In this document: piece by piece, positions 8,267 to 15,745 of the stretch
Layout of the letters: every line of letters starts with the position of its first letter
Numbering within the stretch: the first letter of the stretch is position 1
Assembly (NCBI GenBank): GCA_903881085.1
Contig: CAIRSA010000394.1
Span: 1 to 46,701, forward strand
Length of the DNA stretch: 46,701 nt
Source: an uncultured Acidobacteriia bacterium
GTDB lineage: Bacteria > Acidobacteriota > Terriglobia > Bryobacterales > Bryobacteraceae
Direction: 5' to 3'
Translations under genes and position numbers: made by a program
The notes under the pieces: model-generated
What the model was told of the DNA's origin: nothing
The model's input: only the letters and a program-made list of their open reading frames with translations
Database searches by the model: none

Positions 8267-9193
8267 TCACTCAAACAACCCGGAAAGCCAGTGCACTATG
8301 TTGAGAAGTAGCTGCAGGTTGTCCGAGCCTTCGCGGCCCATTCCTATGCGGACCGGCCGAGCGTTAGGAAAGTGAGCGACTTGCGCCGCGACGGTGTTCG
8401 CGTCCGCCAACATGACTACGCGGCCTCGCCCAAAATGAAAGGCCGCACCCTGCGCAGTAAGAGCCTTGGCATCGGACGGTGCTCCGTCGGCGTATTGAAT
8501 GTTGCGCGCCGACGCAGACAACTTCAAAAACTCATCTTTTGCATCGTGTGCACTGAGCGATGATCCGCCGAAAGTCACCACGCGATTAAGGCGCTCAGAC
8601 TGGTTTCTTCCCTCGGTAATAGGGTGCCGGCTCAGGAATCCATTCTTGCGGGTGTATTCAATCGTCCAGGCCCAGGAGCCAGGTGAATCCAGGGCGTGTG
8701 CGTCGTCGCTAGCCGCTCCCAACTGAACCTGAACACCGAACCGATTTGCGAGCGTTTCTACAGCAGCGGCTAGCGGATAGTGGTCAAAGATAAGTAGAAG
8801 TGCTCCCCCTGCATCGACCCAAGATGCGACCGTCTCCACTTCTTCATGAGTTAAGGCGCTCCCAGGCGCTGGATACTCACTACTGCTGGGCACTGCGACG
8901 ACCAAGACACGCAGGCTGCGCAGTCCCGATGCCTGGAATCTGCCATCGTTACGAACCACGGCATAGCCATCTGTTGCGAAGATCTCGGCGAAATATTTGT
9001 CGATGCTCTTTCCGACAGCAGTACCCAGATTGAAGTGTCCACGGTCCAGCATTATCATTGGATGGGAATTCGTATAAGCCGGGTTTTTGATACGGGCGTC
9101 GAAATCCGGATCCTCGACCGAATTCTGGGAGAATGCCGTAACGCTTCCGACGAATGTAACCAACACTCGAAACAGCAACCTGAATGCTCTCAT
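8267..9193 (-). CDS. Secreted DUF4350-like (class I amidotransferase-like fold) protein
   Basis: The ATG at 9193-9191 is preceded by GGAG at seven bases and begins a signal peptide ('MRAFRLLFRVLVTFVGS', end near 'AFSQ'). The frame could extend 20 codons further up, but that part is not signal-like. The mature protein (about 285 residues) has 'MIMLDRGHFN', 'LRVLVVAVPSS', 'ALTHEEVETVASWVDAGG' followed by 'LLLIFDHYP', and 'GRGRVVMLADANTV' near the end. This pattern fits DUF4350/ThuA-type domains, which adopt a glutamine-amidotransferase fold but often lack the catalytic Cys; none is seen at the nucleophile elbow. Function unknown. It is the first gene of a two-gene unit with the PD40 propeller, suggesting an exported binding pair. 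Function call by fold only. Confidence 0.65.
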   Translation of the reverse strand: MRAFRLLFRVLVTFVGSVTAFSQNSVEDPDFDARIKNPAYTNSHPMIMLDRGHFNLGTAVGKSIDKYFAEIFATDGYAVVRNDGRFQASGLRSLRVLVVAVPSSSEYPAPGSALTHEEVETVASWVDAGGALLLIFDHYPLAAAVETLANRFGVQVQLGAASDDAHALDSPGSWAWTIEYTRKNGFLSRHPITEGRNQSERLNRVVTFGGSSLSAHDAKDEFLKLSASARNIQYADGAPSDAKALTAQGAAFHFGRGRVVMLADANTVAAQVAHFPNARPVRIGMGREGSDNLQLLLNIVHWLSGLFE

Positions 9194-9323
9194 AACTTGC
9201 TCCTTAACCGCGCAACGCTGACTACTATAGCCAAGACTTTGAGGCCGTCGCAACCTTGGGTCGTTATTAGAAACGCCCTTGGAGAAGGACTGTTTGAAAC
9301 CGGTAGGTCAATGAAAGTGCGGT

Positions 9324-9367
9324 TATCGGAAATCATACGTCGAGGCGGCCTTTTCGCGGTGACATCC
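9324..9367. repeat. Dispersed 44-bp box, copy 2
   Basis: Matches 6411-6454 at 40 of 44 bases in the same orientation. It sits between the DUF4350-like gene and an unidentified open tail. The rest of 9194-9486 shows no gene. Confidence 0.65.
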
Positions 9368-9486
9368 TTCCCATGTCCCCGATAGGTATCGCGAAATCCC
9401 TTCCCAACCAGTCCAATCGCTTGGGATTCTGGCTTGTCCTGCAAAGCCGATTCTTGACGAGGGCCTTATTGTAAAGCCTATGCCTC

Positions 9487-9666
9487 GACCACCTCCACCC
9501 CTCACACTCCGCCCCCACCAGGGCCGCCCTCGACCACGTCAACAACAAAATCGTCGCCGCCGGCACCGGCGCCTGGAAGTCCATCCGCTGTATCCTCCCC
9601 GAACCACCCCACGGCCTCCCCATGTGGCTCCTCGCCGAATCCTTCGGCGACAAACTCCCGGACTAA
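9487..9666 (+). pseudogene. Unidentified C-terminal coding fragment
   Basis: A frame of 59 residues ends at TAA 9664-9666 and reads 'NNKIVAAGTGAWKSIR' and 'PHGLPMWLLAESFGD'. Third positions are almost all C or G, as in the nearby real genes, so this was probably coding. There is no start codon with a ribosome site, and a TAA/TGA-rich stretch lies just upstream. I do not recognise the family; the 'KIVAAGTGAW' segment could be a last propeller blade. Treat it as a remnant. Confidence 0.35.
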
Positions 9667-9747
9667 AGATCAAACCGAATGATGTAGGATGATTGATGTG
9701 GGGCAGGTTGGTAACCTGCGCGGGGCTGGTAGCCACGCATTATCCGA

Positions 9748-10947
9748 ATGCAAACGACGAAATTCAATCCCGAAATTATGGTGTGGGCCAGAACCACCGC
9801 CGGGCTAACTCTCGAAGCAGCCGCCCACGCGTTAGGTTTGAACGCTGCATACGGCCTAACCCCAGAACAAAGGCTAACCGCCTTGGAAACCGGCGAAACC
9901 GAACCCACCCCAACCCTCCTAAGCAAAATGGCGGAAAAATACCGCCGCCCATTGCTAGTCTTCTATCTCCCCGAACCCCCAACCACAGGAGACCGGGGTC
10001 AGGACTTCCGCACCACCCCAGGCGCAAGGCCCCCACTCTTCGATCCAGACCTGGACGCCCTAATCCGTGACATCAAAGCGCGCCAAAGTATTGTTAGATC
10101 TCTCCAGGAAGATCTGGAGGCAGAGCCTGTACCATTCATTGGCAGCGTAACGATGAGCGTGCCAGCCAAAGAACTGGCTAAACATATTGCAGACAGCATG
10201 AATTTCTCACTGGAAACATTCCAGGCTCAGAAATCGACGGATCTTGCCTTCGCCTATCTGCGCGCCAGGATCGAAGACTCAGGTGTGTTCGTCTTGTTGC
10301 TGGGCAATCTTGGGAGTCATCACACAAACATCGCTGCTGACGTATTTCGCGGGTTCGCAATCGCAGACAAATTAGCACCTTTTGTCCTCATCAATGATCA
10401 GGATGCGAAAATTGCTTGGGGTTTTACCGCACTCCATGAACTGGTCCATCTCTGGCTTGGAACAACGGGCTTAAGCGGGGAGAATGTAGCCGCCGAAATT
10501 GAGAAGTATTGTAACGATGTAGCTGGAGAAGTTATTCTCCCAGCCGTACAACTTGCTAGCTTGAGGACTCTAAGAACGCTTGGGCTTCGCGAAACGAAAG
10601 CCGCAATCTCAGCTTTCGCCGAAAGCCACAAAGTCAGCCGCGCAATGGTCGCCTACCGGCTGTTTCGCTCAGGAGTGATTGTAGAGCAGACGCTGCGCAG
10701 CCTGACAGAGCAATTTAAGCAGGATTGGCTAGAAGGCAAAGCGAAACTGCAGGCCAGGAATAAGGAAAACGATGGGGGACCCAATTACTATATCGTGCGC
10801 CGCCACAAACTAGGGGCAGCGCTGCTTTCACTCATTGACAATTCACTACGTGGAGGATTTCTCACCCAGACAAAAGCTGGACAGGTGCTCGGAGTTAAAC
10901 CTAGGAATGTAACTCCACTACTCCGGGAAACACCTGTAGGATTCTAA
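9748..10947 (+). CDS. XRE-type HTH plus ImmA/IrrE zinc metallopeptidase (antitoxin-type)
   Basis: 399 residues. The first 70 form a helix-turn-helix of the XRE/COG2856 kind ('VWARTTAGLTLEAAAHALGL', 'LTALETGETEPTPTLLSKM'), followed by the family signature 'YRRPLLVFYLPEPP' and 'DRGQDFRT'. The ImmA/IrrE peptidase domain occupies about 150-330 and has the zinc motif H230-E-L-V-H234 within 'LHELVHLWLG', plus a Glu-rich helix downstream ('GENVAAEIEKYCNDVAGEV'). Proteins of this type cleave or sequester partner regulators and are known as antitoxins paired with DUF4411/PIN toxins. Here the next gene starts directly after the stop (TAA then ATG) and is exactly that partner, though frameshifted. All key residues look intact. 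The DNA-binding domain suggests self-regulation. Confidence 0.88.
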   Translation: MQTTKFNPEIMVWARTTAGLTLEAAAHALGLNAAYGLTPEQRLTALETGETEPTPTLLSKMAEKYRRPLLVFYLPEPPTTGDRGQDFRTTPGARPPLFDPDLDALIRDIKARQSIVRSLQEDLEAEPVPFIGSVTMSVPAKELAKHIADSMNFSLETFQAQKSTDLAFAYLRARIEDSGVFVLLLGNLGSHHTNIAADVFRGFAIADKLAPFVLINDQDAKIAWGFTALHELVHLWLGTTGLSGENVAAEIEKYCNDVAGEVILPAVQLASLRTLRTLGLRETKAAISAFAESHKVSRAMVAYRLFRSGVIVEQTLRSLTEQFKQDWLEGKAKLQARNKENDGGPNYYIVRRHKLGAALLSLIDNSLRGGFLTQTKAGQVLGVKPRNVTPLLRETPVGF

Positions 10948-11455
10948 ATGCTCTATCTGTTGGACGCCAACATTCTGATGACTGCCGACAGAGATTACTA
11001 TCCGATCAGCCAAGTGCCTGAGTTCTGGGGCTGGATAAAGCACCAAGCCCGAAGCGGAAATGTAAAGATCCCTAAAGAAATAATGCAAGAAATCCTTGTC
11101 GGCCGAAAGAACAATGATCCGCTACTGGACTGGATCAAGGAGCCCGAAACTCAAAAGGTATTGACTTTAGCAGAGGATGTCCAAATCGAATTGGTTCAAA
11201 ATGTAATTAGTATTTGGATATGAGCTTGCAAATCCGAACGACGAAGAAATCCAAACCATGGCGAAAGATCCATTCCTTATTGCATATTGCATGGCTTCTA
11301 CCGAGCGATGCGTCGTAACATTGGAAACATCGAAAACTACACAGCGTCGCCATAAAAGCAAGATCCCTGACGTCTGCAACAGATTGTCCGTCTCTTGGTG
11401 CGGACCTTTCGAAATGAACAGGCGACTCGGCTTCAGCACGTCCTGGAAAGAGTGA
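10948..11455 (+). pseudogene. DUF4411 (PIN-like) toxin with a +1 frameshift
   Basis: From ATG 10948 the frame reads 'MLYLLDANILMTADRDYY' (first catalytic Asp), 'VPEFWGWIKHQARSG' and 'DPLLDWIKEP', the DUF4411 pattern, then stops at TGA 11221-11223 after 91 residues. The second half is in the next frame from about 11216: 'GYELANPNDEEIQTMAKD' leads into 'PFLIAYCMA', 'VVTLETSKTTQRRHKSKIPD' and 'RRLGFSTSWKE' up to 11455. Removing one T from the TTT run at 11213-11215 restores a single frame of 168 codons, the normal length. So a one-base insertion breaks the toxin, unless it is a sequencing error or programmed shift. The antitoxin upstream is intact and directly adjacent. Confidence 0.85.
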
Positions 11456-11471
11456 CTCTCGGCACGGCGAG

Positions 11472-11729
11472 CTACCCGCCGAAGTCCGTGCTGGAATCTT
11501 CCCGCATATCCGCCGGCAATTCCTTATTCAAGCGATTGCCATCGACATCGATCACGCCAAGCTCCTGCATGTGGCGAACAGCTTCCCGGATCCGCTCCCC
11601 GGCGGCAAGCCGGTCCCGTTTGCTCAGTCGCGCGATCAGCGCAGCGTCGCCAAGATCGACATTAGCCAACGTCAACCCGTCCAGCTCCGATAATTCATTG
11701 CCCGGCGTGGTATCCAAATGCAATGCCAT
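11472..11729 (-). CDS. Small hypothetical protein
   Basis: 85 residues on the minus strand, ATG 11729-11727 to TAG. It is acidic at both ends with a basic helix in the middle ('LIARLSKRDRLAAGERIREA'). The sequence 'LGVIDVDGNRLNKELPADMR' and the tail 'STDFGG' resemble a small conserved family I associate with Acidobacteriota, but I cannot name it. No signal peptide or membrane segment; no clear ribosome site. It is convergent with the broken DUF4411 toxin and 16 bases from it. The codon pattern supports coding. It could be a regulator or antitoxin-like protein; this is a guess from size only. Confidence 0.5.
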   Translation of the reverse strand: MALHLDTTPGNELSELDGLTLANVDLGDAALIARLSKRDRLAAGERIREAVRHMQELGVIDVDGNRLNKELPADMREDSSTDFGG

Positions 11730-11902
11730 ATGACTTTGATTCTACGCCTCTCATCGGACTTTGTCCAAGTGAATCCGCAGCAAATCCTCCACCCCCTAAC
11801 CGCCAATCACCACCGAAACCAACAAAATATCCACCCACAAAATCAACAACATAACCAAAATTCACCCACCAACCCCAACCACCCTCGTGCTACCTCTAAA
11901 CC
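11730..11902. other. G-depleted intergenic leader
   Basis: From about 11780 to 11900 the plus strand is almost free of G (a handful in some 120 bases) and consists of A/C-rich runs. It lies directly in front of the 'ANRANA' family gene. I see no promoter or hairpin. An unstructured C/A-rich 5' leader is one reading; simple compositional drift is the other. Confidence 0.45.
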
Positions 11903-12565
11903 ATGGGCAAACCAACCCGCATCCCCGTCTCCCAAGCGAAGCTCGCTGCCAACCGCGCCAACGCTCTCAGATCCACCGGGCCGCAAACCCCCGAAGGCAA
12001 ACAAAAATCCTCCCAGAACGCCCTGAAATTCGGCCTCCTGTCCGACACCCTTACAGTCAAATACGTGGAAGGCTCCGACAACTTCGCCGAACACCACGAT
12101 CGCCTCAAAGCCTCCATCCAGCCCGAAGGCCCCCGCCAGGAAGAGTGGGTCCTGCACATGGCCCTCTGCCACTGGCGTCTCAAACGCCTCGCCCGCTTCG
12201 AAGCCGGCATCTTTGATGTCGCCATCAAAAAAGCCTTCCACGCCGACGAACACAACAGCGCCAACGTCGTCGACTACATGACCCTCGCCGACCATCCCGA
12301 GGCCTCCGCCTACGACCTCGAACAGCGCCGCAGCTATTCCATGGCCTTGGGCATGGAAAAATGTGTCCACGACACCGACCTGCTCCCACTCTTCCTTCGC
12401 TATCAAGCACTTACAGAGCGCCAGCTCCGGCACGCCGAAGAAATGCTAGCTAAATTGCAGAACGAAGCCAAAAAACGCACTCAACCCACGGAAAAGAAAC
12501 CCACTTTCCGCGAAAAAAACGAACCCACCGCGCTCCCCCGCCGAACCAATTCGGCTCATACGTAA
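11903..12565 (+). CDS. Hypothetical protein of the 'ANRANA-STGP-PEGK' family
   Basis: 220 residues from ATG 11903. The N-terminus carries the hallmark 'SQAKLAANRANALRSTGPQT' followed by 'PEGKQKSSQNALKFGLLS'. This motif marks a family present in many paralogous copies in Acidobacteriota, Verrucomicrobia and Planctomycetes. The middle is helical ('EWVLHMALCHWRLKRLARFE'), with a site where paralogues differ. The tail is Lys/Glu/Pro-rich and probably disordered. No signal peptide. No biochemical role is established; its multicopy nature has led to suggestions of a link to mobile or repetitive DNA, which is not shown here. No ribosome site is obvious before the ATG. It is followed 28 bases later by the hem operon but is unlikely to belong to it. 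Confidence 0.75.
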   Translation: MGKPTRIPVSQAKLAANRANALRSTGPQTPEGKQKSSQNALKFGLLSDTLTVKYVEGSDNFAEHHDRLKASIQPEGPRQEEWVLHMALCHWRLKRLARFEAGIFDVAIKKAFHADEHNSANVVDYMTLADHPEASAYDLEQRRSYSMALGMEKCVHDTDLLPLFLRYQALTERQLRHAEEMLAKLQNEAKKRTQPTEKKPTFREKNEPTALPRRTNSAHT

Positions 12566-12593
12566 TCCCATGATGGTAAACTGTAATATATTC

Positions 12594-13412
12594 ATGCAGG
12601 CGACAAGCATCTTCTGGTTGCGCGTAGCGGCGGCACTGTACTCAGTGGGCGTGCTCCACGCCATGCTCACGGTCCTGAAACGCCCCAGTAAAATGTTCGA
12701 TCTCTCGGCCAGCGCCTTCTCGCTTGGCGTAACGTTCCATCTGGTGGCACTGGTCGACATGGCCTTCGCCGTCGGTCACGTCCCGGCAGACAATCTCTAC
12801 GAAACGCTCTCGCTCTGCGGCTTCCTAATCGCCCTGTCTTTCCAATTCGTCAGTTGGCGATACCAGTTCTCCAGCCTTTCCGTCATTCTTTTTCCACTCG
12901 TATTTTTCATGACCCTGGTCGGAGCAACGGAAATCCCCGTCGCCGGCTGGAGCAATCCCAACGTCCGCCAAGGCTGGCTCCTGGTACACATCCTGCTAGT
13001 GCTAATCGGTTACGCCGCCATGCTCGTCACCGCCGTAGCATCCCTGTTCTACCTGGTCCAGGAACGCCACCTCAAACGCAAAAGCACCAGCGCAATCTTC
13101 GACAAACTGCCCCCGCTCGGCACGCTTGATTCGCTCATCAGCAACTCCATGGGCACCGGCTTCGCCTTCATCACGCTGGCCACTATCGCCGGCGTCATCT
13201 GGGCCTTTGTCGACTACGGCACACACTGGCTGGCCAAGCCCGCCGTCATCATCTCACTGCTCACGTGGGGCTTCTATCTGGTCATGGTGTTCCTTCGTGC
13301 CAACGCCGGATGGCGCGGTCGAAAAGCCGCCTTCATGGCACTCTCCGTGCTCGGCTTCTCCGCGCTCACCTGGGCCGCGCACGTCGGCCTCAAGCCGCTG
13401 ATTGAAAAATGA
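12594..13412 (+). CDS. hemX: HemX/CcsA-like membrane protein heading the tetrapyrrole operon
   Basis: About 272 residues with eight hydrophobic segments and the cytochrome-c-assembly fold of CcsA/HemX. The conserved tract is 'GHVPADNLYETLSLCGFLIA', with 'QGWLLVHILLVLIGYAAM' next and 'SNSMGTGFAFITLATIAGVI' later. In Gram-positives and Acidobacteriota such proteins sit upstream of hemA and are thought to control glutamyl-tRNA reductase level; CcsA relatives deliver heme for cytochrome c. I start at ATG 12594 because the first membrane helix follows within a few residues; ATG 12570 in the same frame is also possible, and neither has a clear ribosome site. Its TGA overlaps the hemA ATG (ATGA), so the two are translationally coupled. 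Confidence 0.83.
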   Translation: MQATSIFWLRVAAALYSVGVLHAMLTVLKRPSKMFDLSASAFSLGVTFHLVALVDMAFAVGHVPADNLYETLSLCGFLIALSFQFVSWRYQFSSLSVILFPLVFFMTLVGATEIPVAGWSNPNVRQGWLLVHILLVLIGYAAMLVTAVASLFYLVQERHLKRKSTSAIFDKLPPLGTLDSLISNSMGTGFAFITLATIAGVIWAFVDYGTHWLAKPAVIISLLTWGFYLVMVFLRANAGWRGRKAAFMALSVLGFSALTWAAHVGLKPLIEK

Positions 13413-14668
13413 GGCTTCTTGTCACAGGGCTGAATCATCGCACCGCACCGGTCGAAGTGCGCGAGCGCGTCGCATTCTCCGAAGGCTCGCTCCCTGGCGC
13501 CCTGCTCAATCTCAAGGGCCGCGCAGGCCTCCTCGAAGGCATGATCCTCTCCACCTGCAACCGTGTGGAGATCGCCGTCACCAGTGAAGAAACCTCCGAC
13601 CCCAACCCCTGCGTCAACGCCTTCCTCAGCGACGCCCATCAACTCGGACAGCCCGCGCTGGCCCAATACTTTTACCGCTACGAAGGGCGCGACGCCATCC
13701 GCCACATCTTCCGCGTCGCCGCCAGTCTCGACTCGATGGTTGTCGGCGAACCCCAAATCCTCGGCCAGTTGAAAGGTGCCTACGCCGCCGCCAAAGCCGC
13801 CGGCTCCGTCAACGGCTTTCTCGAACTCGTCCTCACCCGCGCCTTCAGCGTCGCTAAGCGCGTGCGCTCGGAAACGGAAATCGGACAGAGCGCAGTCAGC
13901 ATCAGCTACGCCGCCGTCGAACTGGCGCGCGAAATCTTCGGCTCGCTCAACAATCGCAAAGTGCTTCTCGTCGGCGCAGGCAAAATGAGCGAACTCGCCG
14001 CCCGTCATCTGCGCCGCTCCGGAGCAGCGAACATCTTCGTCACCAATCGCACCCGCGAACGTGCCGACACGATGGCCAAGCTCTTCGATGGCAAAGTGGT
14101 CGACTACGAAAAGTTCCACCAGATGCTGCCTGAGGTCGATATCGTCATCACCTCCAGCGGCGCGCCGCATTACATCATCAATCGCGACGAGATGAAGAAG
14201 GTCATCGAAAAGCGCCGCAACCGCCCGATGTTCTTAATCGATATCGCCGTTCCGCGCAACATTGAACCGGCCGTCAACCAGCTCGATAACGTCTTCTTGT
14301 ACGACATCGACGACCTTGAAAAGGTAATCCAAACCAACCTCAAGGGTCGCTTGAAAGAAGCGGAGCAGGCTGAAGAGATCATCGCCGAAGAGGTCGAACG
14401 GCTGGTGCTGCGCCTGAAAACGCGCGAAGTCACCCCGACCATCGTGGGCTTGCAGGAACATCTGGAACAGGTTCGCCAGGCCGAAATTCATCGCCTGCGC
14501 GGCAAATTCGGCACTCTCACGCCCCAACAGGAAGAAGCCCTCGAAGCACTAACCAAGGGCATCATGAACAAAATCGCCCACGGCCCCATCTCCGAACTGC
14601 GCAAGCACGCCGGAGACCCCGACGGCCTCTTCATAGTAGACGTTATAAGAAAGATATTCCGCCTGTAA
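13409..14668 (+). CDS. hemA: Glutamyl-tRNA reductase
   Basis: 419 residues, the usual length. It reduces glutamyl-tRNA(Glu) to glutamate-1-semialdehyde with NADPH, the first committed step of tetrapyrrole synthesis in this C5 pathway. The catalytic Cys50 sits in 'LSTCNRVEI'; 'GEPQILGQLKGAY' and the Rossmann loop 'VLLVGAGKMSELAARHL' are intact; the C-terminal dimer helix ends 'GLFIVDVIRKIF'. The start at 13409 overlaps the end of hemX by four bases. In enterobacteria the enzyme is regulated by heme-dependent proteolysis at the N-terminus; nothing here shows whether that applies. hemC follows after 195 bases filled with two repeats. Confidence 0.96.
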   Translation: MRLLVTGLNHRTAPVEVRERVAFSEGSLPGALLNLKGRAGLLEGMILSTCNRVEIAVTSEETSDPNPCVNAFLSDAHQLGQPALAQYFYRYEGRDAIRHIFRVAASLDSMVVGEPQILGQLKGAYAAAKAAGSVNGFLELVLTRAFSVAKRVRSETEIGQSAVSISYAAVELAREIFGSLNNRKVLLVGAGKMSELAARHLRRSGAANIFVTNRTRERADTMAKLFDGKVVDYEKFHQMLPEVDIVITSSGAPHYIINRDEMKKVIEKRRNRPMFLIDIAVPRNIEPAVNQLDNVFLYDIDDLEKVIQTNLKGRLKEAEQAEEIIAEEVERLVLRLKTREVTPTIVGLQEHLEQVRQAEIHRLRGKFGTLTPQQEEALEALTKGIMNKIAHGPISELRKHAGDPDGLFIVDVIRKIFRL

Positions 14669-14729
14669 CGCGGGCCTCAGTCCAATGCCACATAGTCTTC
14701 AAAAATGCCAATGGAATCAGAGCCGCATT

Positions 14730-14774
14730 GTGGCGCAGGCACTCGTGCCTGCCGCGTCGAGACTCGTCTCGACG
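14730..14774. repeat. Palindromic intergenic repeat inside the hem operon
   Basis: Two adjacent hairpins: 'GCAGGCACTCGTGCCTGC' and 'CGTCGAGACTCGTCTCGACG'. The same double hairpin, diverged, forms both arms of the 230-bp element that interrupts hicA at 46300-46529 (there 'GCAGACACTCGTGTCTGC'). The loops are kept while the stems differ by paired changes. It lies in the 195-base gap between hemA and hemC, where it may affect transcript processing. Confidence 0.75.
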
Positions 14775-14793
14775 CTTTGTCTAAGCGCCTGTA

Positions 14794-14832
14794 GGGCGGG
14801 CTTTAGCCTGCGCGGAGCTTCAGCTCCGCCCG
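14794..14832. repeat. Second hairpin between hemA and hemC
   Basis: A nested hairpin with inner stem 'CGGAGCTTCAGCTCCG' (14813-14828) and outer GGGCGG/CCGCCC arms. There is no T-run after it, so a terminator is unlikely. It is 20 bases downstream of the first repeat and ends some 20 bases before the hemC ribosome site. Confidence 0.6.
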
Positions 14833-14863
14833 TTGTTTTTGCAGTGTTGTGGAAGGAGACCAA

Positions 14864-15745
14864 ATGCTAACCATCGGATCGCGCGGCTCCCAGCTCGCGC
14901 TATGGCAAGCCAACTGGGTGAAAGCCCGCCTGGAAGAACTGGGCGAAGAGTGCCGCATCGAAATCATCCACACCACCGGTGACAAAATTCAAGACGTCGC
15001 CCTCTCAAAAGTCGGCACCAAAGGCCTCTTCACCAAGGAAATCGAAGAAGCCTTGCTCGATGGCCGCATCGACCTAGCCGTTCACAGCTTAAAGGACATG
15101 CCGACCGATCTGCCCGAAGGCCTCACCCTCTCCGCCATCCCACCGCGTGAAGACCCGCGCGACGCCATCATCGGCTGCAAGCTCGACGAACTGAAGCGCG
15201 GCGCAAAAGTCGGCACCAGTTCCCTACGCCGCATGGCCCAATTGCGCGCGCTCCGTCCCGATCTCGAAATCGAATCCGTCCGCGGAAACGTCGACACGCG
15301 CCTGCGCAAACAGGCCGAAGGCCAGTACGACGCGATCCTGCTCGCCTCCGCCGGACTCAACCGCCTGGGCTGGAGCGATCGCATCGCCGAAATCATTCCC
15401 GTCGAAATCATGTGCCCCGCCGTTGGCCAGGGCGCATTGGCTATTGAAACCCGCGTCGGCCCCACCATCGTCAGCAAGCTCGACCACCTGCCCACGCGCA
15501 ACGCCGTCACTGCCGAACGCGCGGTCCTGCGCGCCTTGGGCGGCGGCTGCCAGGTACCGATCGGCGCACACGCCGTGGCCGATGGCAGCGGAGTCTTTCT
15601 CCAGGCCATCGTCATTGCGCCAGACGCCTTCGCCATGATTCGCCTCGAAGCGCGCGGCGACGATCCGGAAAAAGTGGGTGCCTCACTCGGCCAGGAACTG
15701 CTTGACGCTGGCGCGAGCGAGATTTTGAAAGCGGTCTACGAATGA
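14864..15745 (+). CDS. hemC: Hydroxymethylbilane synthase (porphobilinogen deaminase)
   Basis: 293 residues. It joins four porphobilinogens into hydroxymethylbilane. 'MLTIGSRGSQLALWQANWV' is the N-terminal signature, 'SVRGNVDTRLRKQAEGQYD' and 'LASAGLNRLG' are the active-site Arg tracts, and Cys229 in 'LGGGCQVPIGAHA' holds the dipyrromethane cofactor. The ATG at 14864 has a perfect GGAAGGAG seven bases upstream; the in-frame GTG at 14849 is upstream of that site and is rejected. The stop overlaps the next start (ATGA). Porphobilinogen synthase (hemB), needed just before this step, is not in the window. Confidence 0.96.
   Translation: MLTIGSRGSQLALWQANWVKARLEELGEECRIEIIHTTGDKIQDVALSKVGTKGLFTKEIEEALLDGRIDLAVHSLKDMPTDLPEGLTLSAIPPREDPRDAIIGCKLDELKRGAKVGTSSLRRMAQLRALRPDLEIESVRGNVDTRLRKQAEGQYDAILLASAGLNRLGWSDRIAEIIPVEIMCPAVGQGALAIETRVGPTIVSKLDHLPTRNAVTAERAVLRALGGGCQVPIGAHAVADGSGVFLQAIVIAPDAFAMIRLEARGDDPEKVGASLGQELLDAGASEILKAVYE

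Noticed and set aside
11843..12433. 196-codon minus-strand frame opposite the 'ANRANA' gene
   Set aside because: Gly/Val/Phe-rich shadow with no start context; the plus-strand gene has a known family motif.
13274..14170. 298-codon minus-strand frame across hemX and hemA
   Set aside because: Overlaps two certain genes and has shadow composition (Ala/Gly/Asp).
14730..14832. Possible intrinsic terminator between hemA and hemC
   Set aside because: The hairpins are not followed by a T-run and recur elsewhere as repeats; hemC appears to depend on the upstream operon.
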